Assembly (NCBI RefSeq): GCF_030053155.1
Contig: NZ_CP125640.1
Span: 1,550,001 to 1,614,000, forward strand
Direction of reading: 5' to 3'
Length of the DNA: 64,000 nucleotides
Origin: Rhizobium sp. BT03
GTDB taxonomy: Bacteria > Pseudomonadota > Alphaproteobacteria > Rhizobiales > Rhizobiaceae
The translations under genes were made by a program, and so were the position numbers. Under the pieces are notes generated by a model that worked only from the letters and a program-made list of their open reading frames with translations, did not search any database and was not told where the DNA came from. Within the stretch, counting starts at the first letter, position 1; every line of letters begins with the position of its first letter. Shown here one piece after another: positions 38,965 through 47,990 of the stretch.

Positions 38965-41873
38965 CCAAAGACCGCATGCTGCCCAAATCACCGTCCGGAC
39001 GAATGATCGCGGTGATCGCAGCCCTTTTCCTGGCAGTCTTCGCCCTGGCGGCGGGCACTGCCCAGGCGGCCGAACCGGTGAAGATTTCCCGTGACGACAC
39101 CGCGCTCGACCTGACCGCGACGACCGAAATCTATGTCAATCAGGGCGAAGCCTTCCAGGTTTCGACGGCGGCCGGCGCCGATGGCATCCGCCGCCGCATC
39201 GAGGTCAGGGCAAGCTCGGAAAACCACCAGGGCGACTGGGCAGTGTTTGCGCTCGCCAATGTTTCGGAGGAGCAGCTGGAGCGCGTCATCGTCGCGCCGC
39301 ATTTCCGCCTGGTCAATTCCAAGCTGTTCTGGCCGGATCTCGGCTCGCAGCGCATCAGCGCCATCACGCCGAGCGAAGGTTTCGCGCTCGACCGGCAGCC
39401 GAGCGACGAGGCCGATGTCTTCCGCATCACGCTGAACCCCGGCGCCGTCATCACCTTTGTCGCCGAGCTGTCGACGCCGGAGCTGCCGCAGATCTATCTC
39501 TGGGAACCGAACGCCTACAAGGACACGATCAACGCCTTCACCCTCTATCGCGGCATCGTGCTCGGCATTGCCGGCCTGCTGGCGGTGTTCCTGACCATCC
39601 TCTTCGTCGTCAAGGGCACCTCGATGCTGCCGGCGACCGCAGCCCTTGCCTGGGCGGTGCTCGGCTATATCTGCGTCGACTTCGGCTTTCTCGGCAAGCT
39701 GATCAGCGTCGCCTCGGCCGACCAGCGAATATGGCGCGCCTGCGCTGAGGTGGCGCTCGCCTCCAGTTTCGTCATTTTCCTCTTCACCTATCTCAACCTC
39801 AACCGCTGGCATGCGCATCTCGGTTACGCCACGCTCGCCTGGGTGCTCGGCCTTGCCCTGCTCTTCGGCGTGGCGATCTACGATCCGTCGATTGCCGCCG
39901 GCATCGCCCGGCTGTCCTTCGCGCTGACGGCGGCGACCGGGCTGCTGCTGATCGTCTATCTCGGCTTCAACCGCTACGACCGCGCCATCCTCCTGGTGCC
40001 GGCCTGGGCGCTGACGCTCGTCTGGCTGTTCGGCGCATGGCTGACGGTGACCGGGCGGCTCGACAACGACATCATCCAGCCCGCACTCGGCGGCGGCCTG
40101 GTGCTCATCGTGCTGCTGATCGGCTTCACCGTCATGCAGCACGCCTTTGCCGGCGGCGCCTTCCAGCAAGGGCTGTTTTCCGATCTCGAACGGCAATCGC
40201 TGGCGCTGACCGGTTCCGGCGACATGGTGTGGGATTGGGACGTGGCGCGCGACCGCGTCGTCACCATTCCCGACGTCTCGATCAAGCTCGGCCTATCGCC
40301 GGGCACCATGCATGGGGCGGCGCGCAACTGGCTGCCGCGGCTGCACCCTGATGATCGCGACCGCTTCCGCGCCACGCTCGACGTGCTGCTCGAACACCGG
40401 CGCGGCCGGCTGAACCACGAATTCCGCATCCGCGCCGAGGACGGGCATTTCCACTGGCTGCTGATCCGCGCCCGGCCGGTGCTCGGCTCGAACGGCGAGA
40501 TCATCCGCTGCGTCGGCACGATCGTCGACGTCACCGAGCAGAAAAACTCGGTCGAGCGGCTGCTGCAGGATGCGCTGCACGACAATCTGACCGGCCTGCC
40601 GAACCGGCAGGTCTTCCTCGACCGGCTGCAGGCGGTGCTGGCGCTGGCGCCGGGCGGCGAGACGCTGCGCCCCACCGTGATGGTGATCGACATCGACCGC
40701 TACAAGCTGGTCAACGATGCCCTCGGGGTCGCGGCCGGCGACAATATCCTCATCGCCCTGACCCGGCGCCTGCGCCGGCTGTTGAAGCCGCAGGACACGC
40801 TGGCACGGCTGGCCGGCGACCAGTTCGGCCTCATCCTGGTGTCCGAGCACAATCCGGCCAAGGTCGCCGATTTCGCCGATGCGATCAGCAAGGCGATCAT
40901 GGTGCCGATCAACTTCGCCAATCGCGAGATCATCCTGACCGCCTCGACAGGCCTCGCCTCCTGGGTGGACCGGCAGGAGAGCGCCACCGGCCTGCTCAGC
41001 GATGCCGAGCTTGCCATGTACCGGGCAAAACGGGCCGGCGGCAACCGTGTCGAGCCGTTCCAGCCGGCCTTTCGCGATTTCGGCACCGACCGGCTGCAGC
41101 TCGAAACGGATCTCCGCCGCGCCATCGAGCGCAAGGAATTGTCGATGGTCTACCAGCCGATCGCCCGGCTTGAAGATGTCGAGGTCGCCGGTTTCGAAGC
41201 GCTGATGCGCTGGGAACATCCCAAACGCGGCAATATTCCGCCGTCCGAATTCATCCCGATCGCCGAAGCCTCCGATCTCATCGGCCCGCTCGGCATGTTC
41301 GCGCTGGAGCAGGCGACCAATGATCTGATGAGCTGGCAGAACCAGACCGGCGAATTGCCGATCTTCGTGTCGATCAATCTGTCGAGCGTACAGCTGCTCA
41401 ACAACGAACTCTATGACGACGTGCGCTCGGTTCTCGCCAAGACGCATTGCCAGCCCGCGCGCCTCAAGCTCGAACTGACCGAGTCCATGGTGATGGAAAA
41501 CCCGGAACAGGCCCGGCTCGTGCTGCAGAAGCTGAAGGAAGCTGGCATCGGCCTGGCGCTCGACGATTTCGGCACCGGCTATTCCTCGCTCGCCTACCTC
41601 ACCCGCTTCCCCTTCGACATGATCAAGCTCGACAAGGCCCTGGTGCGCGACGGCAGCGAGAAGAAGGCGACCGTGCTCAGATCGGTGATCGCAATGGCGC
41701 GCGAACTCGAAATGAAGGTGGTGGCTGAGGGGATCGAATCCAACGAGGATGCGATCGAGCTCGCCAAGATGGGCTGCAGCTACGGGCAGAGCTATCTGTT
41801 CGGCCCACCGATCGCCTCGGAATCGGTGCTGCGGCTGCTGCGGGAGCGGTTTCCGCTGACCAGGCGGGCGTGA
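38961..41873 (+). CDS. Membrane PAS-GGDEF-EAL protein (likely c-di-GMP phosphodiesterase)
   Basis: The protein has 970 residues. A signal or first membrane segment lies at about residues 14-34. A periplasmic domain spans about 35-190, then about seven membrane segments to residue 400, as in 7TMR-DISM receptors. A PAS domain lies at about 415-530 (LHPDDRDRFRATL). The GGDEF domain is degenerate: the signature reads AGDQF near residue 618, so cyclase activity is unlikely. The EAL domain is well kept: FEALMRWE near 745 and DDFGTGYSSL near 870. Probably a phosphodiesterase driven by an envelope signal. A piece of its 3' end is repeated at 42760-42800. Confidence 0.93.
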   Translation: MTKDRMLPKSPSGRMIAVIAALFLAVFALAAGTAQAAEPVKISRDDTALDLTATTEIYVNQGEAFQVSTAAGADGIRRRIEVRASSENHQGDWAVFALANVSEEQLERVIVAPHFRLVNSKLFWPDLGSQRISAITPSEGFALDRQPSDEADVFRITLNPGAVITFVAELSTPELPQIYLWEPNAYKDTINAFTLYRGIVLGIAGLLAVFLTILFVVKGTSMLPATAALAWAVLGYICVDFGFLGKLISVASADQRIWRACAEVALASSFVIFLFTYLNLNRWHAHLGYATLAWVLGLALLFGVAIYDPSIAAGIARLSFALTAATGLLLIVYLGFNRYDRAILLVPAWALTLVWLFGAWLTVTGRLDNDIIQPALGGGLVLIVLLIGFTVMQHAFAGGAFQQGLFSDLERQSLALTGSGDMVWDWDVARDRVVTIPDVSIKLGLSPGTMHGAARNWLPRLHPDDRDRFRATLDVLLEHRRGRLNHEFRIRAEDGHFHWLLIRARPVLGSNGEIIRCVGTIVDVTEQKNSVERLLQDALHDNLTGLPNRQVFLDRLQAVLALAPGGETLRPTVMVIDIDRYKLVNDALGVAAGDNILIALTRRLRRLLKPQDTLARLAGDQFGLILVSEHNPAKVADFADAISKAIMVPINFANREIILTASTGLASWVDRQESATGLLSDAELAMYRAKRAGGNRVEPFQPAFRDFGTDRLQLETDLRRAIERKELSMVYQPIARLEDVEVAGFEALMRWEHPKRGNIPPSEFIPIAEASDLIGPLGMFALEQATNDLMSWQNQTGELPIFVSINLSSVQLLNNELYDDVRSVLAKTHCQPARLKLELTESMVMENPEQARLVLQKLKEAGIGLALDDFGTGYSSLAYLTRFPFDMIKLDKALVRDGSEKKATVLRSVIAMARELEMKVVAEGIESNEDAIELAKMGCSYGQSYLFGPPIASESVLRLLRERFPLTRRA

Positions 41874-41895
41874 GCGGAGCGGTCGGTCTTAGCGG
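41846..41895 (+). repeat. Left copy of a direct repeat flanking an insert
   Basis: TTTCCGCTGACCAGGCGGGC at the end of the EAL gene recurs, with two changes, at 42763-42783, and TCGGTCT follows both. The repeats bracket about 900 bases. Confidence 0.65.
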
Positions 41896-42172
41896 TTGCC
41901 GGTATCGGCGGCAAAGGCCTCGCGTCCACTGTATACATCGTCTGAATGTAATGCGCGTGCTGTGGTATGACCCCAACCACCCGGTCTGCCCTTCAACGCT
42001 TAAGCACATCTAGCCGCATCGAGCTTCCTGCTTTTCGTCGAGCTGGTCGAGTTGATCGTCTGCATCATCGCGGGATAGATGGCTTGACAGTGTGATCAGC
42101 AGATAGTTAGCGATTTTGGCCACGCACTACCACCACATGGTCGTTTTACTTTTCACATTTGAGGGGCCACGC

Positions 42173-42688
42173 ATGGATGTGCAAGCCGAAGTCGACCTTC
42201 CAACTCAGAGACAAAAGCGGGCTTGGACATTGGCGACGTTGCTTTGTGTTCTGGCATCGCCAGTCTTCCTCATTCTGAAAACACTCGCTTTTATGATGGG
42301 CCTGAATGCGTTCCTGTTTTTATTCGGAGCATTCCTTGTCGTCGCTGTCGTGGGGTTTCTTCTTGGCCCGGTGTCGGTGGTTTGGAGTGGGTATATAGCG
42401 TTGACCGAGGTCATTCTTGGCCTTTCGGAAGACCACAAATACTTCTTGTGCTGTTCGTCGAAAAACCGATTTGAAGCAGAACTTGTTTCATGGGTGCCAG
42501 TTTTGATGTTTCCGGCAGGAATGACGAACTGCCTGCTTTTAGCTCGGCTTATGTTTTGGAAATCCCTCACGCTCCGACAGATGATATTGGTTGTCGCGGT
42601 CTCGACTGTTATCGCGCAAGGTCTGTTGTGGTACTACGAATGGCAAGAGGTGATTGTGAAATGTTCGGCCGTTCAGTGTAATTTCTGA
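42173..42688 (+). CDS. Orphan membrane protein on an AT-richer insert
   Basis: The protein has 171 residues with about four hydrophobic segments (residues about 16-35, 37-58, 62-80 and 120-145) and several cysteines (FLCCSSKN, VKCSAVQCN). Third-position GC is much lower than in neighbours. Start chosen at 42173 after GAGGGG. I do not recognise the family. It sits alone inside a segment bounded by a degenerate duplication of the upstream gene's 3' end, which suggests recent acquisition. The 300 bases before it contain no gene. Confidence 0.6.
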   Translation: MDVQAEVDLPTQRQKRAWTLATLLCVLASPVFLILKTLAFMMGLNAFLFLFGAFLVVAVVGFLLGPVSVVWSGYIALTEVILGLSEDHKYFLCCSSKNRFEAELVSWVPVLMFPAGMTNCLLLARLMFWKSLTLRQMILVVAVSTVIAQGLLWYYEWQEVIVKCSAVQCNF

Positions 42689-42757
42689 AATGATTTGCGA
42701 ATTGATTGAGGTAGCGTACAGCACCTCTATCGCCGACGATTTGTCTGAACGTCCGGA

Positions 42758-42803
42758 GGCGCTTTCCGCTGACCAAGCGGGTGTGATCCGTCGGTCTCAA
42801 CGC
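42758..42803 (+). repeat. Right copy of the insert-flanking direct repeat
   Basis: TTTCCGCTGACCAAGCGGGT followed by GTGA and TCGGTCT matches the end of the EAL gene at 41846-41895, including its stop codon. Confidence 0.65.
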
Positions 42804-43279
42804 TCTGTGGGAACGCTTAACCCGACCTTAACCTGATCCATCGCGACGAATGTGCGAAAGCGCTTGACGTTGTTATTGCCGAAAAACAGCCGCCGCGTCA
42901 GCGCCTCGTAGTCGGCCATTGCGGGGACGACGATGACCAGGATGAAATCCGCCTCGCCGGTGACGTAGTAGCACTGCTGGATTTCAGGCGCGGCCGCGAA
43001 CTGGCTTTTGGCCTGTTCGATCTGTTTTGCCGTTTCGCTGATAACCTCCACCTCCACGAAGATGGTGATCGATTGGCCGAGCGCTGCGGGGTCGAGAACG
43101 GCGACGTTTGCCCGGATGACCCCTTCCTCCGTCATCCGCTTGATCCGGCGCTGGACGGCGGGCGCCGACAGGCCGACGGCTTCGCCGATCGTGCGTTGCG
43201 GCGTGGTATTGTCCCTCTGTAGGATCGCCAGGATCTTGTGGTCGAACGCATCCAAGGGGGATTTTACCAGGCGGCTCAA
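42797..43279 (-). CDS. Lrp/AsnC-family transcriptional regulator
   Basis: About 160 residues from a TTG start; no ATG fits. The helix-turn-helix is DHKILAILQRDNTTPQRTIG then AVGLSAPAVQRRIKRM. The RAM effector domain follows with AAPEIQQCYYVTGEADFILV. It is divergent from the diaminopropionate ammonia-lyase gene (105 bases), whose operon it probably senses and controls through an amino acid. Confidence 0.9.
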   Translation of the reverse strand: MSRLVKSPLDAFDHKILAILQRDNTTPQRTIGEAVGLSAPAVQRRIKRMTEEGVIRANVAVLDPAALGQSITIFVEVEVISETAKQIEQAKSQFAAAPEIQQCYYVTGEADFILVIVVPAMADYEALTRRLFFGNNNVKRFRTFVAMDQVKVGLSVPTER

Positions 43280-43384
43280 AATGGGGCTCCAACGAAACAA
43301 AATTGCAAAATGACCCGCGAAATACAGCGCCTTTTTCGCAGCCTCTGCAATATATTTTAGCCGAACAACCGAAGTGAGGCGCAC

Positions 43385-44596
43385 ATGTTTCTGCTGAACG
43401 GCAATTCCGACTATCGTCAGCCGCTCGACCCGCGAGACGCCGAAACCCTCGGCATGGAAGCCGCGGATGCCGTCGAGAGCCACCTGGCATTCCGGGAAAA
43501 CCATGCGGAAACGCCTCTCGTCGATCTGCCGGCACTGGCCGCCGAACTCGGTGTCGGTTCGGTCCACATCAAGGATGAAGGCCTCCGGCTCGGCCTCGGC
43601 AGCTTCAAGGCGCTTGGCGGCGCCTATGCGGTGATCCGGCTTGTCCTCGATGAAGCGGCACACAGGCTCGGCCGCGCCGTCGATGTCTCGGAATTGCATT
43701 CTTCTCCTGTTCGAGAGGTGGCCGAGACGATGACCGTCGCCTGCGCCACCGACGGCAATCACGGCCGGTCGGTGGCCCAGGGTGCGCAGCTGGTGGGCGC
43801 CCGGGCGGCGATTTTCGTGCATGCCGGCGTCAGCGACGAACGCGTCGCCGCCATCGCCCGCTTCGGCGCCGAGATGATCCGTGTGGACGGAACCTATGAC
43901 GATTCCGTCCGGGAGGCGGCGCGCATGGCCGAGGAAAAAGGCTGGACCATCGTGTCGGATACCTCATGGCCCGGCTATGAGCGCATTCCCGGGCTGGTGA
44001 TGCAGGGCTACACCGCCCTTATCAGGGAAGCGCTCAGGGCAATGCCGCAGCCGCCCACCCATGTCTTCATTCAGGCCGGCGTCGGCGGGATCGCTGCCGC
44101 TGTCGCAGGCCACATGGCTATCGCCTTCGGCGACAAACGCCCGACCTTCATTGTCGTCGATCCCGCCCGCGCCGCCTGCCTGTTCGAAACGGCGCGGGCC
44201 GGACATTTGGTGACCGTTGCCCATGGCGCGCCGACCGTCATGGCGATGCTCGAATGTTACGAACCTTCGCTCGTCGCCTGGCGTATTCTCTCCCGCGTCG
44301 CCGACGCGTTCATGACCGTGGATGAGGACGAGGCGATCGCGGTGATGAAGCGGCTTGCCGATCCGGCTGGAAACGACGCGGCGGTTGTCGCCGGCGAAAG
44401 TGGTGGCGTCGGGCTTGCCGGGCTGATCCGCGCTGTCGGCGATCCCGCGATCAAGCAAGCATTGTCTCTCGACGGCCATTCGCGCATCTTCCTGGTGAAC
44501 ACCGAAGGCGCGACCGATCCCGGCAAATATCAAGAGATCGTCGGGCGATCACCGGCCGCGGTCGCCGCGAAATGCAAGGCTGGAGCTTCAGCATGA
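43385..44596 (+). CDS. Diaminopropionate ammonia-lyase
   Basis: A PLP enzyme of 403 residues of fold type II. The cofactor lysine is in LGLGSFKALGGAYA near residue 77, and the glycine-rich phosphate loop is a DGNHGRSVA type near 122. DpaL converts 2,3-diaminopropionate to pyruvate and ammonia. The cotranscribed hydrolases suggest release of the substrate from an amide or N-carbamoyl compound; that is inference. Stop overlaps the next start by 4 bases. Confidence 0.88.
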   Translation: MFLLNGNSDYRQPLDPRDAETLGMEAADAVESHLAFRENHAETPLVDLPALAAELGVGSVHIKDEGLRLGLGSFKALGGAYAVIRLVLDEAAHRLGRAVDVSELHSSPVREVAETMTVACATDGNHGRSVAQGAQLVGARAAIFVHAGVSDERVAAIARFGAEMIRVDGTYDDSVREAARMAEEKGWTIVSDTSWPGYERIPGLVMQGYTALIREALRAMPQPPTHVFIQAGVGGIAAAVAGHMAIAFGDKRPTFIVVDPARAACLFETARAGHLVTVAHGAPTVMAMLECYEPSLVAWRILSRVADAFMTVDEDEAIAVMKRLADPAGNDAAVVAGESGGVGLAGLIRAVGDPAIKQALSLDGHSRIFLVNTEGATDPGKYQEIVGRSPAAVAAKCKAGASA

Positions 44597-45837
44597 GCCG
44601 CCGTTCGATCGATCCCGCGCGTCTGCTCGGACGCATTGCGAAGCTCGGCGAGATCGGCCGCGATGCGGAAGGAAGGCTTGTCCGATTGGCGGCCTCCGAG
44701 ACCGAAAGGCTGGGGCGCGATCAGTTTGTCTCCTGGCTCGAGGAAGCATGCCTGGAGGTTGCCGTCGACCACATCGGCAACATCTTCGGCATCTGGAATG
44801 GCGCGGGCGGGGAGGAAAAGCCGATCATGATCGGCTCCCACATCGACACGGTGATCAACGCCGGCATTTATGACGGATGTTATGGCGTGCTGGCTGGCCT
44901 CGAAGTCATCCAGACGCTGAAAGATGAAGGGTTCGAGCCGTCGCGCCCCATCGTTGTTGCCGCCTTTACCAATGAGGAAGGCGTGCGCTATGCGCCTGAT
45001 ATGATGGGTTCGCTGGTCTATTCCGGCGGCCTCGATATCGCCACGGCGCTGAAGACGGTGGGCACGGATGGCACGGTGCTCGGCGATGAACTGGCGCGGA
45101 TCGGCTATGCCGGCAGAAATGCGCCCGGCTTCATGACGCCGCACGCCTATGTCGAACTGCATATCGAGCAGGGTCCTGTTCTCGAGAGGGAGGGCGTATC
45201 GGTCGGCGCGGTCGAGAACCTGCAGGGCATTTCCTGGCAGAGGGTGACCATCGACGGCGATGCCAACCATGCCGGCACGACACCGATCTCGATGCGCCGG
45301 GACGCCGGATACGCGGCGGCCCGCGTCATCGCCTTTCTGCGGGACCGGGCGAAAGCCTCGAACACGCCGACTGTCGCGACCGTCGGCTGCATCGCTTTTG
45401 AGCCGAACGCCATCAATGTCATTCCCTCTCGCGCGGCGTTTACGGTCGATCTGCGCGATCCTGATGAAGACCGGCTGAAGGAAGAGGAAAACGCGCTCGC
45501 CGCATTCCTTGAGCTGCTTTCGGCCGAGGAAGGGGTTGGCGTATCCGTCGAACGGCTGGCGCGGTTCGAGCCGGTCAAGTTCGATCCGGCGATCGTTCGG
45601 CTGATCGAGGCTGCCGCCGGGGATCGCAGCCTGGCATGCAGGCGCATGACATCGGGCGCCGGCCACGACGCCCAGATGATCGCCCGCATCGCGCCAAGCG
45701 CGATGATCTTCGTTCCCAGCCGCGGCGGCATCAGTCACAATCCGAAGGAATTCACGGCAGATACGGATCTTGTCGCCGGGGCGAATATCCTCCTCGACGT
45801 CGTCTGCGGACTTGCAACAGGGGAACGGCCCGAATGA
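44593..45837 (+). CDS. M20-family Zn-dependent hydrolase (N-carbamoylase/allantoate amidohydrolase-like)
   Basis: The protein has 414 residues. Metal ligands are in IGSHIDTV and TNEEGVRYAP, the signature HIEQGPVLE is diagnostic for the hydantoinase/carbamoylase family, and GAGHDAQMIA and RGGISHNPKEFT are conserved late motifs. It hydrolyses N-carbamoyl amino acids or allantoate-like ureides. Coupled by ATGA on both sides, so all three catabolic genes are made together. Confidence 0.92.
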   Translation: MSRRSIDPARLLGRIAKLGEIGRDAEGRLVRLAASETERLGRDQFVSWLEEACLEVAVDHIGNIFGIWNGAGGEEKPIMIGSHIDTVINAGIYDGCYGVLAGLEVIQTLKDEGFEPSRPIVVAAFTNEEGVRYAPDMMGSLVYSGGLDIATALKTVGTDGTVLGDELARIGYAGRNAPGFMTPHAYVELHIEQGPVLEREGVSVGAVENLQGISWQRVTIDGDANHAGTTPISMRRDAGYAAARVIAFLRDRAKASNTPTVATVGCIAFEPNAINVIPSRAAFTVDLRDPDEDRLKEEENALAAFLELLSAEEGVGVSVERLARFEPVKFDPAIVRLIEAAAGDRSLACRRMTSGAGHDAQMIARIAPSAMIFVPSRGGISHNPKEFTADTDLVAGANILLDVVCGLATGERPE

Positions 45838-46994
45838 GCATAAACAGCCGGATGCTGGAACAGGACATGACCGCCTGGAGGCGCGACCTTCACCGCCACC
45901 CCGAATTCGGCTTCGACGAGAAGCGAACGGCGGCTTTCGTCGCGCGGAAACTGCGGGAGTTCGGCCTCGACGAGGTTGTCGAAGGTGTCGGCGGCACGGG
46001 GGTTGTCGGAACGCTCCGGCGCGGCGGCGGCAACCGTTCCATCGCGCTGCGCGCCGACATGGATGCGCTGAGGATCACCGAACAGGGCGATCGGCCCTAT
46101 CGATCGCAGGCCGAAGGCCTGATGCATGCCTGCGGCCATGACGGCCATACGGCAATGCTGCTTGGCGCCGCCAGGATGCTGTCGGAGGACGGCGATTTCG
46201 ACGGCACCGTCCGGTTCATCTTTCAGCCGGCCGAGGAGTGGGGCAAAGGCGCCCTGGCAATGCTCGGCGACGGCCTGATGACGCGTTTTCCCTTCGACGA
46301 AATCTACGGCCTGCACAATATGCCGGGCCTTCCGGTCGGCGTTTTCCAGACCCGCGCCGGTGCGATCATGTCGGCGGAGGATAATTTCGAGATCGTGCTC
46401 AAGGGCGTCGGCGGACACGCCGCGCGTCCGCACTCCGGCAACGAAGTCCTGGTCGCCGCCTGCGCATTGGTGACGAACCTCCAGACCATCGTTTCCCGCC
46501 GGCTCGATCCGACCGACATCGGCGTCGTCTCGGTGACCGAACTCTTGACCGACGGCACCCGCAACGCCCTGCCCGGGCTGGCGCGTATCCTCGGCGATGC
46601 CCGCAGCTTCCGACCCGAGGTCAGCGCGGCGATCGAGAAGCAGATGCGCCTGATCGCCGAGGGGACGGCGCTTGCCCACAATGTCTCGGCCGAGGTGAAT
46701 TATACCAGGGAATTCATACCCCTGCTCAACGATGCCGCCCTGGCCGAGGAAGCCTTTGCCGCAGCCCGCAGCGTCTTCCCGTCCGAAAACGTCAAGGTCC
46801 GGCGCGAACCGATGACCGGATCGGAAGACTTCGCGCGTTTCCTCGACCATGTCCCCGGCTGCTTCGTCTTCCTCGGCAATGGCGAAAATTCCGCGCCGCT
46901 TCACAATCCGAATTACGATTTCAACGATGACGGACTGATCCACGGCGCCAACTTCCACGCGAGCATCGTCCGCAGGCGGCTGAACGCAAGCTGA
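45834..46994 (+). CDS. M20D-family amidohydrolase
   Basis: The protein has 386 residues. The start motif DLHRHPEFGF, the ALRADMDALRI strand, and MHACGHDGHTAMLLGAA near residue 100 carry the dinuclear-metal ligands; GGHAARPHSGNE is the dimerisation-domain histidine region. Relatives cleave N-acyl amino acids (hippurate hydrolase, aminoacylase, IAA-amino-acid hydrolase). No signal peptide. Last gene of the Lrp-linked operon. Confidence 0.92.
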   Translation: MSINSRMLEQDMTAWRRDLHRHPEFGFDEKRTAAFVARKLREFGLDEVVEGVGGTGVVGTLRRGGGNRSIALRADMDALRITEQGDRPYRSQAEGLMHACGHDGHTAMLLGAARMLSEDGDFDGTVRFIFQPAEEWGKGALAMLGDGLMTRFPFDEIYGLHNMPGLPVGVFQTRAGAIMSAEDNFEIVLKGVGGHAARPHSGNEVLVAACALVTNLQTIVSRRLDPTDIGVVSVTELLTDGTRNALPGLARILGDARSFRPEVSAAIEKQMRLIAEGTALAHNVSAEVNYTREFIPLLNDAALAEEAFAAARSVFPSENVKVRREPMTGSEDFARFLDHVPGCFVFLGNGENSAPLHNPNYDFNDDGLIHGANFHASIVRRRLNAS

Positions 46995-47144
46995 CCCGGT
47001 CGGGCACGGCCGGCAGCCTTCGGCCCTGTTTTCGCATAGCAGCGCGCTGCGCGAATGGACGAAGGCATTTGCAACCGCCTTCGCCAAACCATTGACCAAC
47101 GGCCTGCGATGTGCACCTCTCATGGCTTGCACAAGGAAAATTCG

Positions 47145-47570
47145 ATGCTCAAGTTTCTGCTCACCCTGTCCCTGGGTGTTTTTTGCATCTCGCCGCTTCA
47201 GGCCGGCGAACTCGCTCCCGCCACCAAGAGCTGCCTGACGGGAGAAAAACAGGGACACTGCGAGCGCTGGGTCAAGGATTACAAGACGGCCATGGAGCAG
47301 GCGCAGAAGGGCGATCACGGCGCCCAGGTGACCGTCGCCTTCTGCCTGTCCACAGGCTGCCATGGCGCCGTCCCCATCGACAAGGTCGCCTCCTGCAGCT
47401 GGCATCTGGTGATTGCCAATTCCGGTGCTGCGACCGTGCTCGACAGTTCCAATCTCAGGATCACCTGCCGGACGATGACGCCGGCGGAGAAAGACCAGGC
47501 CCGCGCCTTGTCCGCCGACCTCGTCCGGAAGATCTACAAGCGCCCCATGAACACGACCGACCAAATGTAG
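47145..47570 (+). CDS. Secreted hypothetical protein with six cysteines
   Basis: The protein has 141 residues with a clean signal peptide ending in LQAGE near residue 20. The mature protein has six cysteines (KSCLTG, GHCERW, AFCLSTGC, SCSW, ITCR), suggesting three disulfides, and an amphipathic helix near the C-terminus. Codon use is host-like. I do not recognise a family. Confidence 0.72.
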   Translation: MLKFLLTLSLGVFCISPLQAGELAPATKSCLTGEKQGHCERWVKDYKTAMEQAQKGDHGAQVTVAFCLSTGCHGAVPIDKVASCSWHLVIANSGAATVLDSSNLRITCRTMTPAEKDQARALSADLVRKIYKRPMNTTDQM

Positions 47571-47990
47571 TTCTGTTTGGCAAGCTTGCCTGATGGGGTT
47601 GCGTGATGGCTTGAGTAATCGGCGTGCGTGTTTCACTTGATTTTTCGCCTCCCGAACGCAAACCCACTGCGCAGTTTTGCTGCAATTGGCTTATGCCCTT
47701 AAGCTTATATTCACCGACTGCTGGTCTTGTGTTGCATGCAATGAAGATCGTCATCGCGATGCGGAGAAATTGCCGCCTTCGATGACGATCTGCAGGGCGC
47801 GGTGATATCTCCGTCTGCCCCTTCGGGATGAGCCCGCCGAAATTTCAAATCGCCTGGTTTCGAAGACAGAGACGCGTGCCTGACCGCACGCATGCATGGC
47901 GCGCCTATCCCTCATTTCAGCGTCGCCAGCCTTCCTCGATGACCTCGCACGTCCGAAGAGAATTCATCAGCCGAAGTGAAGGGCTTAAAG
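47571..47990. other. Intergenic region before the second chemoreceptor
   Basis: I see no gene here. An inverted repeat of 12 bases, AGATCGTCATCG (47745-47756) and CGATGACGATCT (47780-47791), could form a hairpin ahead of the receptor gene. The region otherwise shows no repeat family and no clear promoter. Confidence 0.5.
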
